The translations under genes were made by a program, and so were the position numbers. A stretch of DNA of 64,000 bases from Prostheceraeus crozeri (taxonomy: Eukaryota > Platyhelminthes > Polycladida > Euryleptidae). This document shows positions 40,501-53,582 of the stretch, one piece after another. The stretch is from assembly GCA_907163375.1 (NCBI GenBank), contig CAJQUW010012531.1, forward strand, positions 1-64,000. Reading direction: 5' to 3'. Below the pieces are notes generated by a model, which saw only the letters and a list, made by a program, of their open reading frames with translations, did not search any database and was not told where the DNA came from. How positions within the stretch are numbered: the stretch's first letter is position 1; each line of letters starts with the position of its first letter.

Positions 40501-40844
40501 AACTCATTTGAAATCAAGTTTAACACATGGGGACCTGCGGGTGTGCACCGCGGATTCCGGAGCTATATTTTTTTGTTTCACTTTCCTATTGAGGATCAAC
40601 TGGTCACACCGAAACTGACTCTGCAAATGATAGCTCATTCCAATTGAAAAATTAAAAATATTGTTCAGTATAAGGTGGCTTATATTAACAGCTCGGCATA
40701 AATGATTCCTCAATGTGAAACCTATCGTCATACATTAATAGTTCGAAACTAAACATGGAATGCTGCCCAAGGTTTTGCAGCAGTAATTAGTGAGTTTGAG
40801 ATCTCCACAGCTGATGAGAGTCGAGGATCGTAATTAATTATGAC
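34600..40844. other. Non-coding DNA with minor repeats
   Basis: No supported gene. A 45-bp direct repeat (CATGCTTGGTTTGACAGACT and neighbours) occurs near 38,190 and 38,430. A TCATCATAGTTA-type short tandem lies near 38,985-39,045. A diverged dispersed repeat at about 40,180-40,330 recurs near 47,960-48,090 (shared word TCAATTATCAATC). A polar open frame at 37,458-37,787 (-) is a weak exon candidate. Confidence 0.45.
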
Positions 40845-41490
40845 TCCGATGCACTGCAAACCGCTCAATACCAAGCACATACGAAGAATGGAAGAATGGA
40901 TTCTAAATCAGCCAATCGCAAAAGGAGTTGCTGGCATCGATACCTACACAAACACATGCGAATACATACGAAAGGAAGTCAATGTTCGTGTGCAAACCTG
41001 CCAGATCTTCGTAAATATACGAGAATCTCGTATCAACTTCTATTTCAAAATTGTTTGTGAATTTGGCATCAATTTGGATGGAATTTTCGTATGCAGATAT
41101 TTACAGTGTAGGCCTATTCACGACAGAAGTGAGTAAAGTACCGAAAGTGAACAGAAAAATGTAAGTGCTTTCTAACAATTTCTAGCCAAATGTCTTTGAC
41201 TTACAAAAGCATCGTATCTTTGTATTTGTTTACTAAGACGGCAAAACGACACTTATAAGTCTATCATCTGCTTTAAACACATTCCTGACATTCTATTTAG
41301 GGTCAACTGGACCCTTTATGGTCTCGGAGGGTGTGAAAAAGCTCGGTCCCTGAGGATAAATGATGTACAGTAGACATGCTTTCGGAGACATGGCACTTCA
41401 TTACACACACATTCGGTCAGTAATCATTTTGTTCGTCTCATCAATTTGGATGGAATTTTCGTATGCAACGATTTACAGTGTAGGCCTGTT
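40845..41490. repeat. Small MITE with duplicated right end
   Basis: The left end GCAAACCGCTCAATACCAAG, then CATACGAAG, near 40,850 faces the right end TTCGTATGCA...TTTACAGTGTAGGCCT at about 41,085-41,118. A second copy of the right end, with about 45 bp of flank (TTTGGATGGAATTTTCGTAT), lies at about 41,440-41,488. A diverged relative is near 2,905. The 275-bp inner unit fits a MITE; the outer end may be a neighbouring partial copy. Confidence 0.6.
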
Positions 41491-42014
41491 ATGCCCCTTT
41501 AGGTCATTATTTTGTTATCTTACTAATATTACTAATTACTTACTTATCTTACTTTTACTGACTAATGTTCAGCTGCGAATATCATTAGTATTATTCATAA
41601 ATTACAAAGAAGGCCTATGACTCATTATACTGGTAACAAGAAACTGCGCGCATTGTTTCTCGCATTGTTTCACATATTCCATCGTGGAAAATATTGTAGG
41701 CTATGTTATCATTGTGCGTGTAGCCAAATTGTATTGGATAGATGTATTGTAATTGGAAAGTTCCTTTTCGGAGGATTGGTGGCCATTCACATGCTCATAT
41801 ACATGTAATCATGTATTTGATGAATACTGTAAGAAAATTGAATAATGTCTCGTGGTTTGCGATGACCAAATGATCTAAGCCTTAGCTAGTCCGCTACAGA
41901 GACGACGGGCTATCAAAAATCCACCCCAATCCCAATAGATCCCAATAAGCCCTCTCCTAGCAAAATACAATGTAATCGTTGACATTGTGTCAAGTTGACA
42001 TCGTTGACACAGTC

Positions 42015-43380
42015 ACGGTGTCACGGAGAGTGCGGTTTTATCCTTAAAATTTCCTAAAAGATTTTTCTTTACATTCCGATGAAATTTGACATAGGGGCCT
42101 ATATTACAAATATGATGGTTCAAAATCATCCATCGACGGCATTTTCGACAAAAAGTGAAATATTCAAAATGGCAGACCTTGAAACCGAAACTATACTCCG
42201 CGTACTTCTATAAAATATTCATAAAAGATTTTTCTTCACATTCCTATGTAATTTGACCATTGGATTACGAATATGATGGTTCAAAATCATCCATCAAGGG
42301 CTTTTTGAGAAAAAGTCAGGAATTAGAGTGCAAAATTAATTTATAAATGTTGTTAATCAAGGTATCTGATCTAAATAGCACGTGAAGGGCACTTTTGGAA
42401 AAGTATTATACTCGAATTATTATTTAACGGCTTTCCAACAGTGACAATCATGTCTTCTTTAAATCAGTTCTCACCACTACTAAAACATGTAATTGACGGA
42501 ATTATAAACTTTCGGTACTTTTAATGGAACATGAAAGGTTCGTTTGAAAGGGACAAAACCTTAACCCAATCACACTAACCACGATATAGGTTTATTTCTT
42601 AATTTCCTTCAAAATTATCTTACATAACATTACACATGTACATAGGACCGTCAGTTTTATAAAAAGCCACCAATTCAATGTCAATATGTTAGCGATTGTA
42701 AATACGCATAATCATTTCACGCAACCGCCACGAAAGTGAATGAAAGACAACGTTGCAGATGGATATTGAACAATACAATAGAATAACAGAAATGGGTAAG
42801 ACATTTGTTATTTCATGTATTATTCAACCAAAGGAATTACCACAGAGCCAGCCATCACAGGGCTATTGTTTGTGATTCAGGGCTGTGCATTGTCGATATG
42901 ATTCTATAATGATAGAAGCGTTATCATAAGGCTGCCATTTTCGAACAATTCAAATGTTGGTCAATTTTTACGATGTCTATTTTTACTCAGTACATCAAAA
43001 TGTGAAATTTCGATCTAACATATTTGCAGGAATGCAAGATGCTGCATTTTGGCCTTTGATTATAAATGAGTTTTGTCAGCAACTCCGTGATCACAATATT
43101 ACAATTTTATAATCATAAATATAGCAAAAATATGGTGATGAATCTATGAAGAGCGTTCTGTGCAGGAAACAAGAAACTATAAAAAAAACAGTAGGCCTAC
43201 ATTGAATTAAGCTTGAGTTTGAAGGTCCGCCAATTTGAATATAATAATTCCTCAAAAAGCCCTCGATGGATGATACTTTAACTATCATATTCGCAATCTT
43301 GAGTTCAAATTACATAGGAATGTGAATAAAAATCTTTCAGGAAATTTCAAAAATGAAACCGCTCTCTCAAAGACACCGTG
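42015..43380. repeat. Foldback element with about 150-300 bp inverted arms
   Basis: CACGGTGTCACGGAGAG at 42,015 is mirrored by the end AAAGACACCGTG at 43,380. Inside the arms the word AAAGATTTTTCTTCACATTC, then CCTATGTAATTTGA, and the word ATGATGGTTCAAAATCATCC occur twice on the left (42,050-42,135 and 42,215-42,300) and once inverted on the right (43,250-43,345). There is no transposase, so this is a non-autonomous foldback transposon. Confidence 0.7.
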
Positions 43381-44808
43381 CAGTACCTTAAAATCTTTTC
43401 GGGTTGTACTGAGCATCTAGTTCATTTTGCTGTGTCTCAGTCTGACCTTGCCTCTCTCGAATTCGAGCATTGAGAGCTCTCAGTGTGATTCACTCAAATT
43501 GACCCAGTCAGCTTTAACCCTACTTAACTTCCATAGTTGCTAAAAATAGTGGCTATTACATCTTCTTGTTTACCTAACATATAAACAGCGCGTTCAGCAT
43601 CTGGTGAAAAAACTAAACGTTTTTGACGAAGTACCGGTTGGTACATTGGTGCTGAAAGAGGAAACACAACGAGTCATCGACTTGGAAGACGAATACAATA
43701 CATAATTCTGCATATAGTTAGAATGAGAAGTTTTGTGATAAATGATATCTCATTGTTTGTTTTTGTTTAGGCCCCTTTTAAGGTAAAATCTCATTTTTCC
43801 AAAACTTTTATCGGTATGTGAGCTCAAAACTCCAACTAAAATCATTAGAAAAAGTAATACCAAGAAGTTTAATTTCAGACAAAGTAGAAATACATATGCC
43901 AGTAGCCGAAATGAAATCATCAAAACTTACCGATTTATTAGTTATTTTACTTAGCGTTACTTAGTAGAAACTCTTATTTGTCGTAATGGGATAGAATTTG
44001 AAAGGCAGTCGGATTCATCGATGGATCACATTTACCTCAGAGCTAATCAATCAGATCAGTTCCGATCATTGCAAATATGTTTTGATGAGCTCGATAGATT
44101 ATCTCTAAAATGAGAAATTCGGATTCTGCGCAAAATTTTGGTTTAGACACAGCTATCAGATTTAATGGATAGAAAAATAAAATTTGATTTATGTCTGTAA
44201 AAAATATAGGGACTTAGCCTTGAACATAAGATTTCGAGGTATACAGGAATTTGACTATGCTCTCCTATGCATAGACCTAAAGTAGCAGCCTACTGCGGGC
44301 GTTTTATTCAATGCGATTTTTAATCAATAAGAAATTAAAGCAATGCTTAAAGCAACGATTTATTCGGAGGGGAGGTGGTCCTATTCATTAGTCATTGACG
44401 TGATCTTTATACTCTAACACCGACCTCTATATAGCAGGATAGCAGATATAGCCTAAATATAGCAGGCCTAAAATATAAAGAGCCTGTCATAGGTAATTGT
44501 CTATTGTCAAGTTAAGATAAATGCAAAATAATATACTGCATGTATTCTACTAAAAAAGGTAACAGCTATGTAATGGTATGTATTAATACAATTAGCATGA
44601 GCGTTGCCATGCGCTTCGCCGCTTCTGTAATTAAGCTATGCATTGTAAGCTATTTAGGCCTACTTAACCGTATAAGCCGGTGTCTACTGCCTGTTGACTA
44701 CTGTACGTGTGAGCCCGTGTGGCGAGCTGTTTATTGATACCGCATTATCCGATGTTGGCTTAATTAATACCAAGCGTGTTTGTAGTTCATACATGTATGT
44801 ATGCACAT

Positions 44809-44843
44809 GTATATATATATATATATATGTGTGTGTGTATGTA
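44809..44843. repeat. (TA)n/(TG)n microsatellite
   Basis: A run of alternating TA followed by TG, about 35 bp. Confidence 0.95.
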
Positions 44844-45219
44844 GCCACTCATGGGCTCATGAGTAGCCTGTCATAGCAGGTGAAACCGGTCGGGATTTAC
44901 ATGACTTTTCCTTGAGTTTGCAATTTTCGATATTCATTTGCATTTTGATTATTAACCTTATTCTGTATATTAAGCTATACACGCATGCTCCTATTAGCTC
45001 TTAGGTGAAGACAATTTCGAGGCAAAATTTAGCCATACAGCAGGCCTATTATACATAATTGTGCTAAATCAATTAAAGTCCCTAATGCTATCAAACCATT
45101 AAATGCGGCTGTGATTTCTTTGCATATTTCGAATTCCATAAATCAACATAGCATCAGGAAACATGAATATTTTCACATGTAGAATGGATACGAGCCACTT
45201 CGGATCGATTTCGAAGAGG

Positions 45220-45225
<6 letters not shown>

Positions 45226-45266
<41 letters not shown>
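45226..45266. repeat. (TA)n microsatellite
   Basis: About 40 bp of uninterrupted alternating T and A. Confidence 0.97.
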
Positions 45267-45268
<2 letters not shown>

Positions 45269-48200
45269 AAGATTGCCACTGACTGAACTAAATCGAATTT
45301 GAATATCAGACTGGTGCACAGGGTTAGAAAATGCGTCAAATGAAACATAAATGGACACGAAAACATTGTGAAAATTCAAAATTGAATATTTTGCTCAACT
45401 TACCAAAGCGAAGAATTTCTTCTCGCCATTTTGAAAAACAATTTGAATTTCCCGCCAAATGGACGAAATTGAAAAAGTCATTTCACAATCACAAATCTTG
45501 GACATCGTTCTCAGTTATATTTTGTAAAAAAGAAATGAGCCGAAAAGCGAGTTTTCACGGCTGAAATAAAGCATATGTAAATGGAGGCAAATTACTTGGC
45601 ATATATAAATGCCACCGCGTTTAATGGGTTAAGGCCAGTCCAGTCCTAGGCCTGCGTCCGTGGACTTCGTCATTTCAAAAAGTAGCACATATGGTAGGCC
45701 TAAGCAGCAAGCCCCGATGCAGCTTGGGGTCAGCTTGTGTACGTCTTTAGCTCTAAGGCAGGCTATTGGATTGAGATCTATTGGGATCCCAATGGAAATT
45801 CTCATTGGCATTGGGCTGGAAATTCGTCCCAACGGCAAGTCTGTCGATTTTGCTTGGTTGCAAATGTTAACGTATTGGATAAATTCAATTGATGCTTGCA
45901 CTTAGAATGTATTGTTAATCAATCCGAACATTCTATCGAATATTTTGAGAGCCTCGACCAAAGTATGTAGAGAACGAGAAATGGGGAACTGTCCTTGTTC
46001 GAGAAAGCATTGCCGCAGGCTTTTTTTCCTATCTGAAATATACGTTGTTGTCAAACCTGAAATGCTAACGAAACATCGCCAATTATGTCTCATGGCTGCT
46101 ACGTTGATCGTCAGATCTGGGGGAGAAGGTGATGGAGGTTGACGGCATGATTGTGTGAAGCTAACTCGGTTTCCAGGAATCATTGTAGGCCTATTTAAAT
46201 GCTTTGATATCTAAGTTACCTACATTAGAGCTTTCTTTAGTTTTTACAAAGTGATGACGATATGAAGACCGTTAATCACACTGTCAAAAGTGATAATGAA
46301 AATCGTAGAAATTAATTAAGTTCTAAAATCAACTTCTGTCAGAAATACAGGGACCGAAAATAAATGGTCTTCAAATCGATTGGATGAAGACTGCCGTGTG
46401 AGAGATAGGGAAAAGTTGTTGCATGCTTTGAAGTTGCTTGATTTGAGACCATGAGATCAGCTTACTTCCTAGATTCAAGAGTTCAAAGACTTTCTTTGAT
46501 GACCATGAAATGCATTATTTATCATGGATAATTGGATATTTGTTAATATGCATTGAACCGTCTGTGACTACTTGATTACTATTACTGTATCTCAATTTCA
46601 AATCTAAATCTGCTATCATTCTAGCCACTGTTCAATATGAATTACTCATTAATTTCAAGTGTCAGATATTATCTTTCACATGCACGTTTTACAAATATTA
46701 TGTTTTAATATGAAGGCGATATTTGTTTCCTCCGATGTCATAGTTGAACTAAGTTCAACTGAGTGCGAGTATTTCATATAAAGCGATTTGTAAATAGAGT
46801 GAAAAATTTTGGAATTCCGCTTTAGTGTTCCATATTACCCGCACAAACCTACATGTATTATGTGTGTTACATGCATTATAAATGTATTATAGAAAAATGA
46901 AATAGAACATGGTACTTAAAGTTAAATGAGTCGTTATTAGATGACCTTTAACATGCAACATTGGATCCTCAGCAGTTCATTGTAGCATAACTCACTTTTG
47001 CCACTTTGATAAATGATAACATGATATGATAATGTCTCATCATAACTTATATTATTTTTTTTTCAGTTGTCGCTGGAATTGACAAAAATCATGGGATTGA
47101 AATATACGAATTTCCTGCTGCAAACGTTATTTGTTATAACTTGTTCACTGGATGTTTCGTTGTGATTATACAAAAAACCACATTAGACCTCGAATTCACA
47201 TTTCAAATGTGACAAAGGAAGAAATAATTCAATTGCCTCCTCAAAACGACTGCTGATGCCGTATGAATTCTTGCAGAGTCGGAGATCAGGAGTCAATTCA
47301 CTTGTGTTCAGTTCTTCCCGATATATCATTTGCAGGAAATACAGACAGAATTTGACAGTGATGAAGATTGGTTTAAAAATGCTTGAAGCAAATTCGGTAT
47401 TGTATTATCTTAGAGGCCTTTTCATATTTCTTGGATTTATTTCGAACCTCTTCAGATATTTTCATTGAACAAGTTACCAAGGACAAATTTCACTATTTCT
47501 GATGAATACATGTACTGAGATCATGAGCACTTGGGAAGTGACACTGATATCCTAGCTGAAATAATATGAAAATACTATTGTTCTGGTACACGGCATCTTT
47601 TCCGGAATCATCATATCACAGGACAAGAGCTCGTTTCATGAGTTTCCCATTTTGATTTTTATTCTGTCTTGAATATGATTTGAAGCTCGACAAGCAACAT
47701 TTTTCTTTGATCCGGATTCGATCTCATTTGGCAATTTCAGCTGAGCCACTTTGATCATTCAAAATGCATCCTATATCCGAGAAGTTGCGTGATGTCGTCA
47801 TTTGGCATAGCCTAAATACCAGGTTTTCTGGACAAATTTATTTCTCCATCATTCATTTTCAATATGAGGCATACTATTTCAATGACAGTTACTCTGAATG
47901 GAAGAGACGTCAAAGATTTCAATGCTAGATCGTACATGTCACTGATGTACCACGCAAGCTCAATTATCAATCATTCCATGGGAAATCTATGTTATTGAAA
48001 TTGGTTTCTTTACATTGAACTTGAATGCCTCAACGCGAACTTGCATTGAAGCTCAGATGAATTATCATTGAAATTGGTTCCGCTTACTGTGGATCGGAAT
48101 AACTATATAGTTGTTAAACTATAGATCGGGAAAACCTGTAAATTAGTCTAATAGATACACTTTCCACAACGATTTCAGCCTATGATTTGCGCTCAATTAT

Positions 48201-49630
48201 TCATTGTTCAATATGACCCACTCATGAGAGATATCTCGGTGCAGATGACACCAAACACACGCTTTCTTCAAACACAGTAGATAACTGCAAAATTCAGTGA
48301 GGCTTGGATTTGAGACAACATCCGTGGTAGTTTGCCCAAGCAAAATTGAATTTTGATTCCACAGACCGTAACTTGACAGTGCAGTTTGCTTGATAAGTGA
48401 TTTATTTACAGGATGCATGTCATTTTATCGTTCACTTTGGACTATGTAATTACATGGCCGGATGTGCTCATCACTTCCATGCAGGCCTACTTCACGCATT
48501 CATATTTCCAATAAAAAAAGAAGCTAGCTAGTCTTCATGATTTTATGGAAGTACATTACTTTTTTAATCGACTTTCAGCTCTGTACAGGTTAAAATGAGA
48601 TTTCAAGGAAATATCTATGTGTAGTTTGGAATAAATCATATTTTGCTAAGAACGCTTATAATGGTTACAGTTGTTTTGATATCCTGAAGTTTAAAGAAAC
48701 TGCCAATATAATTGTGTCAGGAGTATACGTCACTTTTTCTGATAATGTTAACAAGCAAGTTCGAAGCATTCCGATGATTCCTGTCCTTACTAGCGGAATT
48801 GTTTTTGCGCATTGTGAGTTTGCTTTTATGGAGTCCTTGCTAGTAGAAATGAAATTTGGGTATGTAAGATTGTTGTTTAGCAAATCTCGTTACATCGATG
48901 ACATCTGTGCAATAAGCTATCGATAATTAGAAACTTTACTTCCTAGTGACCTGATGGCAAAAAGTGGTGACAATGATGATGCACACTGAATATTTTAATA
49001 TTTCAATAAAATAGTTTTAGATTAATTGCACACATCAGTTTATCAAAAGGTAAATTATTTCCTTTTTTGCGTTGTTGTTAGCTTTTCCACATAGCCTCAT
49101 TCCCCGAACGTTCGGCACTTTTTTACTCGCGAGCCCATAATTAGAGTTTTCAGTTTTTGTTCGCATTTCCGGTATGTTGTTGAAATGACACAAAAGATAG
49201 TCTACATTTAAGCGCCGATGAGTCAATTTTGACTCGTTTCTGATATCAAATTGATTAAAATCAATAATCATGAATGCTATGAGCCTCATACTAAAATCAG
49301 TTGATTATCGATGTTTTGTTGCAAGAGTTTGCCGTTGAATTTGGGCGCATAGATATTGAATTCTTCCCCAAAAACGGACGAATGAGTCAAATTTGACTCA
49401 CTATATTCAAATTGTGCATTTTCCTTAATTGTACATTTGCATCTCTTTTGCTGCGAGGCTAGTGACATCTTCTTCCTAAATTCGTGCACGAGTTTCTTAT
49501 TATTTTTAATTTGCAGATTGTCACTCAACACCAGTTAAACCGCAATTCCTAAATTAAACTTCCAGTCGTCTTGCTTATTACGCAGCGTCAGACATCGCAA
49601 AATCCAGTTTGTGTGCGAATATCGGCCCCT

Positions 49631-50557
49631 TCACCCTATCAGGACCGGGCGAATTTTAGCTGCACCCCCTCAAATTTCCCATGTTCCGATAAATAAAACT
49701 TTTTGAAACTAAATTTACTACATATTTTGAGTCTCCTTTTTCGAATGGTAGTGCCTATTTTGAATGATTCGAAGATATTCATACCAAAGATTCAAATTAT
49801 AAATTTGTATTTTTAATTTTTTTCATTTTCCATGAATCTATATATATTTTTTGACTCTTCAAAAATTGCTCATTACAACTAAAGTTTTTCTGCAAAATTT
49901 TACTCACGTTTATCGATATGGTGTTATAGGCATAATATTCTTCGTAAATTTTAGAGCTATCAATAGCCATTTGAACGTAAATAATGTCTACATGTATTAT
50001 TGCATTTTTCTATATATATCGATGCCTCGTTGAAATGAATTATTCGCTGTAAAGGCAATGTTTAGATACATTCCAAATGAAATCTTTCGAATGGTGATAC
50101 GTAATTTGCATTATTCTATGGGTTTCACATCTAAAAATTCGCATCAAAACTTCACATTTCCGCATTTTACATTTACATGTACATGTATACATTACATGAA
50201 TAATTATTACATACATCATAATAATTACATGATAAGATGAATGCGTGTTTTGACAAACTTGAATTGCGCATGCATAAGCATCATGTCAATAGTGTATGAC
50301 ATAGAAGCATTATATCAATAATCAATGCTACTCAAAGTGAAAAACATCAATTTTCTAAAAAGTACTTTTAAAAATGACCTTTAAAAATGACCTTACAGAA
50401 CGTCAATTTTGCCCACATTTTTGCTGAAAATTCAACATACGTGTACATACAAAGCAAAAGTCACAAAAATTGAATTTTTATCTGAATTATTTTAGGAGAT
50501 ATAAAAGAAGTTGATAAGGGGGTACTTTGTGCACCCCCTGGTCCTGATAGGGTTAAT
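49631..50557. mobile_element. piggyBac-like MITE, copy 1
   Basis: About 920 bp with ends CCCTATCAGGACC and GGTCCTGATAGGG, flanked by TTCA on the left and TTAA on the right. CCC-starting ends and a TTAA target are the piggyBac signature; the left TTCA would be a one-base change. Just inside both ends is a GTGCACCCCC-type word. Without coding capacity it must be non-autonomous. Confidence 0.75.
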
Positions 50558-52671
50558 AAAATCTCTCCTGTAGCTTCAATTGCATGCAAAAATTGCAAAT
50601 AATCATCTCATCATACTTCTCCACTAAGTATTGTTTTTCTTATCATTATGTTACATCTACAAAAGACTGATGTTTTTCAAAATCCAAGTGCCCTAATGCC
50701 AGCCTGTGCCTTAATACCGGCCACGTGGTGCCCACCTATCGACACGATGATTCTTTGCGGGCAGTAACTAGATCTATGTCTGTAAGATGGAAATATGAAA
50801 TGATAGTGTTATGCATAATTTTCAAAACAAACTTCATTAAGTTGTCCACTTTTATGAAGAAAATACGAAAATTGTGAATGTAAGCTATTTTATGATTGGA
50901 GAGTTGAAATTACAAAACATCGATCGAATCAAGCAAAAATAAAGTCGGAAACTTCCATCAATTGAATGCATGTGGCACTTTGCACTATACAGTCAGTGGG
51001 AAAAATCAATAAACAGTTCTGCTGCTCGTCTGGTAACCCTGACGGCAGGGGATTTGGGAGAATATTGATGACTTCAGTTTTCTTGACAAAGTCGTCATCA
51101 TCTGAATTAAGAACATGCTCAATTTCAAGAAAACTACCGTTATATCGTCATTGCATACTGAGGTGACTTCAGCAACGAACAGCTGTGCTGCCTTCTTCCT
51201 CGATTCGAACGCTACGATAAAATAATCATCGATGACTATAGGCCCATTTGAATACAGAACTGTGTCACTGTTTTGTTCGCTGGAGTCTTCTATTTCTTCA
51301 TCAATGGATATGTAAAAATTTCCACTTGTGCCGTATTTAGCAGAAACAAGCTAAATGGTTGAGCAAATTATATCTCAAACTTCTAGTAAGAATTAGACAA
51401 ATTTAGGTGTCTGTTTTGTGGCAATATGACACAGAAATTCAAGACGATAAGATAACTTAGCGGTCAATTTTCAAAACCGAGTGCTGTTCTACTAAAATAA
51501 AAATGCGTGCAAACATCTATTTGGTATTGGTTTTCATGCTGATATCCAGGAACATGTTTGGCATTGTCGTAGAAGGTCCATCGCAATTAGTTTCCGTTTA
51601 GACCATAGGGCCGGTATTAAGGCACAGCCGTTATTCAGGCAGCTTCCCTTCTTCCGAGCTATGAACTTAGTAACACAATGATCTAACATTCATTTAATCA
51701 CTCAAGATGAGATTTGTCATTTTATGATTATAAGGCAGACACTCACAGAATAGGCAGAAAAGTGATATTCATCGCAGGCGGCATCCTGGTCGACTTGCTG
51801 CTACAAAGGGTGATGAAAACATCATGAAATGTTTTTTGTTGCGGACTGTCCTGGTCACAAAATTGCATTCACAGAATTTATTTTAGGTGCAATCCTTCCT
51901 ATTTAATGAAGACGTGAATTTTAGTGAATTTGGCAGAAGATTGTGAATTGAGATAGACAGATATTATTTCTTCTTCAATTCGACTTCTTGCTTCAATTGT
52001 ATTCCGATAAGTGGAGACAGTATCCATATCACTAAGGTGCATTATGTATCTCGGTCATTCTTGCTGATTGTTTTAATTTCTGACGAACCACATCATCTCG
52101 TCAGATCAGCGTAATAGGAACGCTAATTATGAGCTCCTATGAATCGGTTCAATATCAATTCAACAAACTTTTCAGTATTTATTGCAACTGACAAATTTGT
52201 CCATGAAATCCGAATTTTCGCTTTGCGTAGGTCAAAATACATGTACATTAGCTTAAAAAGATTTTACTCTACTGTATATGAAGTATATCCTCTAAGCAAT
52301 CAATGCATAATATCATTGCTACTGCTACTGCAAATACGCTAAGAAAAATACAAATTAGTATATTTAAGTCGCAAATCAATATGTACGAAAAAAAATTATT
52401 AAGCTCACCCAACAAGTGAATTCCGTCCAACTGAGGCTGTCAGAATTGTCGTTTCAATTTATGCTAATGTTTAACGGTATTTACTATCCTAACGTTAGTG
52501 CATCTGGTTCTCCTTAACAATAGATAAAGACGACCAGGTCTTCTAATCATCATACTGTATCAACTTGTCAAAATAGTGACTGATGCCAGACGTGACATCC
52601 GGAGTGATCCGGAGTGAAATGAAGCTGTGAAATGAAGATTTGCCGAAAAGATAAATGAGAAACTTTAGCGT
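50558..52671. other. Non-coding DNA between the two MITE copies
   Basis: No gene or repeat recognised. Short open frames here have no recognisable domain. Confidence 0.4.
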
Positions 52672-53582
52672 CGTAGGACTGCACAAAGTGCCTCCTCAAA
52701 ATTTCGATGTTCCGATGGTTAAGCATTCTGAAACTGAGGTTACAAAATATTTCGAGTCTCCTCTTTCGAATGGTAGTGCCTGTTTTGCATGATTTGAATA
52801 CCTTCATGCCAAAAATTTTAATCTAAAAAAATTGAATTTCCATTTTTTTCATTCTTCATGATTCTATGTATTTTTTTGACTCTTCAAAAAATGTTCATCA
52901 CAGCTAAAGTACATGTATTTCTGCAAACTTTTGCTCAAGCATATCTATATGGTGTTATAAGTATTAGTCTACGTCAATTTTAGTACTATAAATAGGAATT
53001 TGAAATTTGAACGTAAATAGTGTCCTTTCATGTACACTGTATTATTGCATTTTTCTATCGAGGATAGAAAATGTCTCATTCTAATGACTTATTCGTTATA
53101 AAAACAAATAAGATGAATTCCGAATGCAATCTTTCGAATGGTGATATGCATTTTGCATTATTCTGTGGGTTTCACATCTAAAAATGTACATCAGAATTTC
53201 ATATACTTCATAGGCCTATGCTATATATGTATATTACATCTACAATTATACAAGTACTCATCCTGAAAGACAAGATGAATGTATATGTTAACAATCTTGA
53301 ATTGCACATGCATAGATGCTATGCAAATATGAAACAGGAACACTTATATCAATAATAATCAATGCTACTCAAAATTAAAACCATAAATTTTTTAAAAAGT
53401 ACTTTAAAGATGACCTTTAATACTGATCTTACAGTAAGTCGATTTTGCCCAAATTTTTACTGAAAGTCAACATACATACAAACTAAAAGTCACAAAACAT
53501 TAAGCTTCTATCTGACTTATTTTAAGAGATATAAAACGAAGTTGATATATGGGGGCACCCCCGTTCCTGAAAGGCTTAAGTT
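52672..53582. mobile_element. piggyBac-like MITE, copy 2 (diverged)
   Basis: Matches 49631-50557 in direct orientation over most of its length, with shared words such as TTTCGAATGGTAGTGCCT and TTTTTTGACTCTTCAAAAA. The right end (CCGTTCCTGAAAGGCTTAAG) still shows TTAA but the tip has diverged, so this copy seems older. The left tip is not clear. Confidence 0.7.

Larger units (their letters stand above)
43381..49630. other. Non-coding DNA with microsatellites
   Basis: No supported gene. Two microsatellites are listed separately. Two palindromes, GAGTCAATTTTGACTC near 49,223 and GAGTCAAATTTGACTC near 49,385, resemble the GGTCAATTTTGACC palindrome just inside the piggyBac end at 59,763 and may mark another eroded non-autonomous copy. 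The open frames at 45,629-46,183 overlap on both strands and have no recognisable domain. Confidence 0.45.

Noticed and set aside
45154-45379. Two minus-strand frames with repeated Tyr-Ile
   Set aside because: They are translations of the (TA)n microsatellite.
45629-46183. Overlapping frames on both strands at 45.6-46.2 kb
   Set aside because: Frames open on both strands in the same region with no known domain; this looks like chance openness in a less AT-rich patch.
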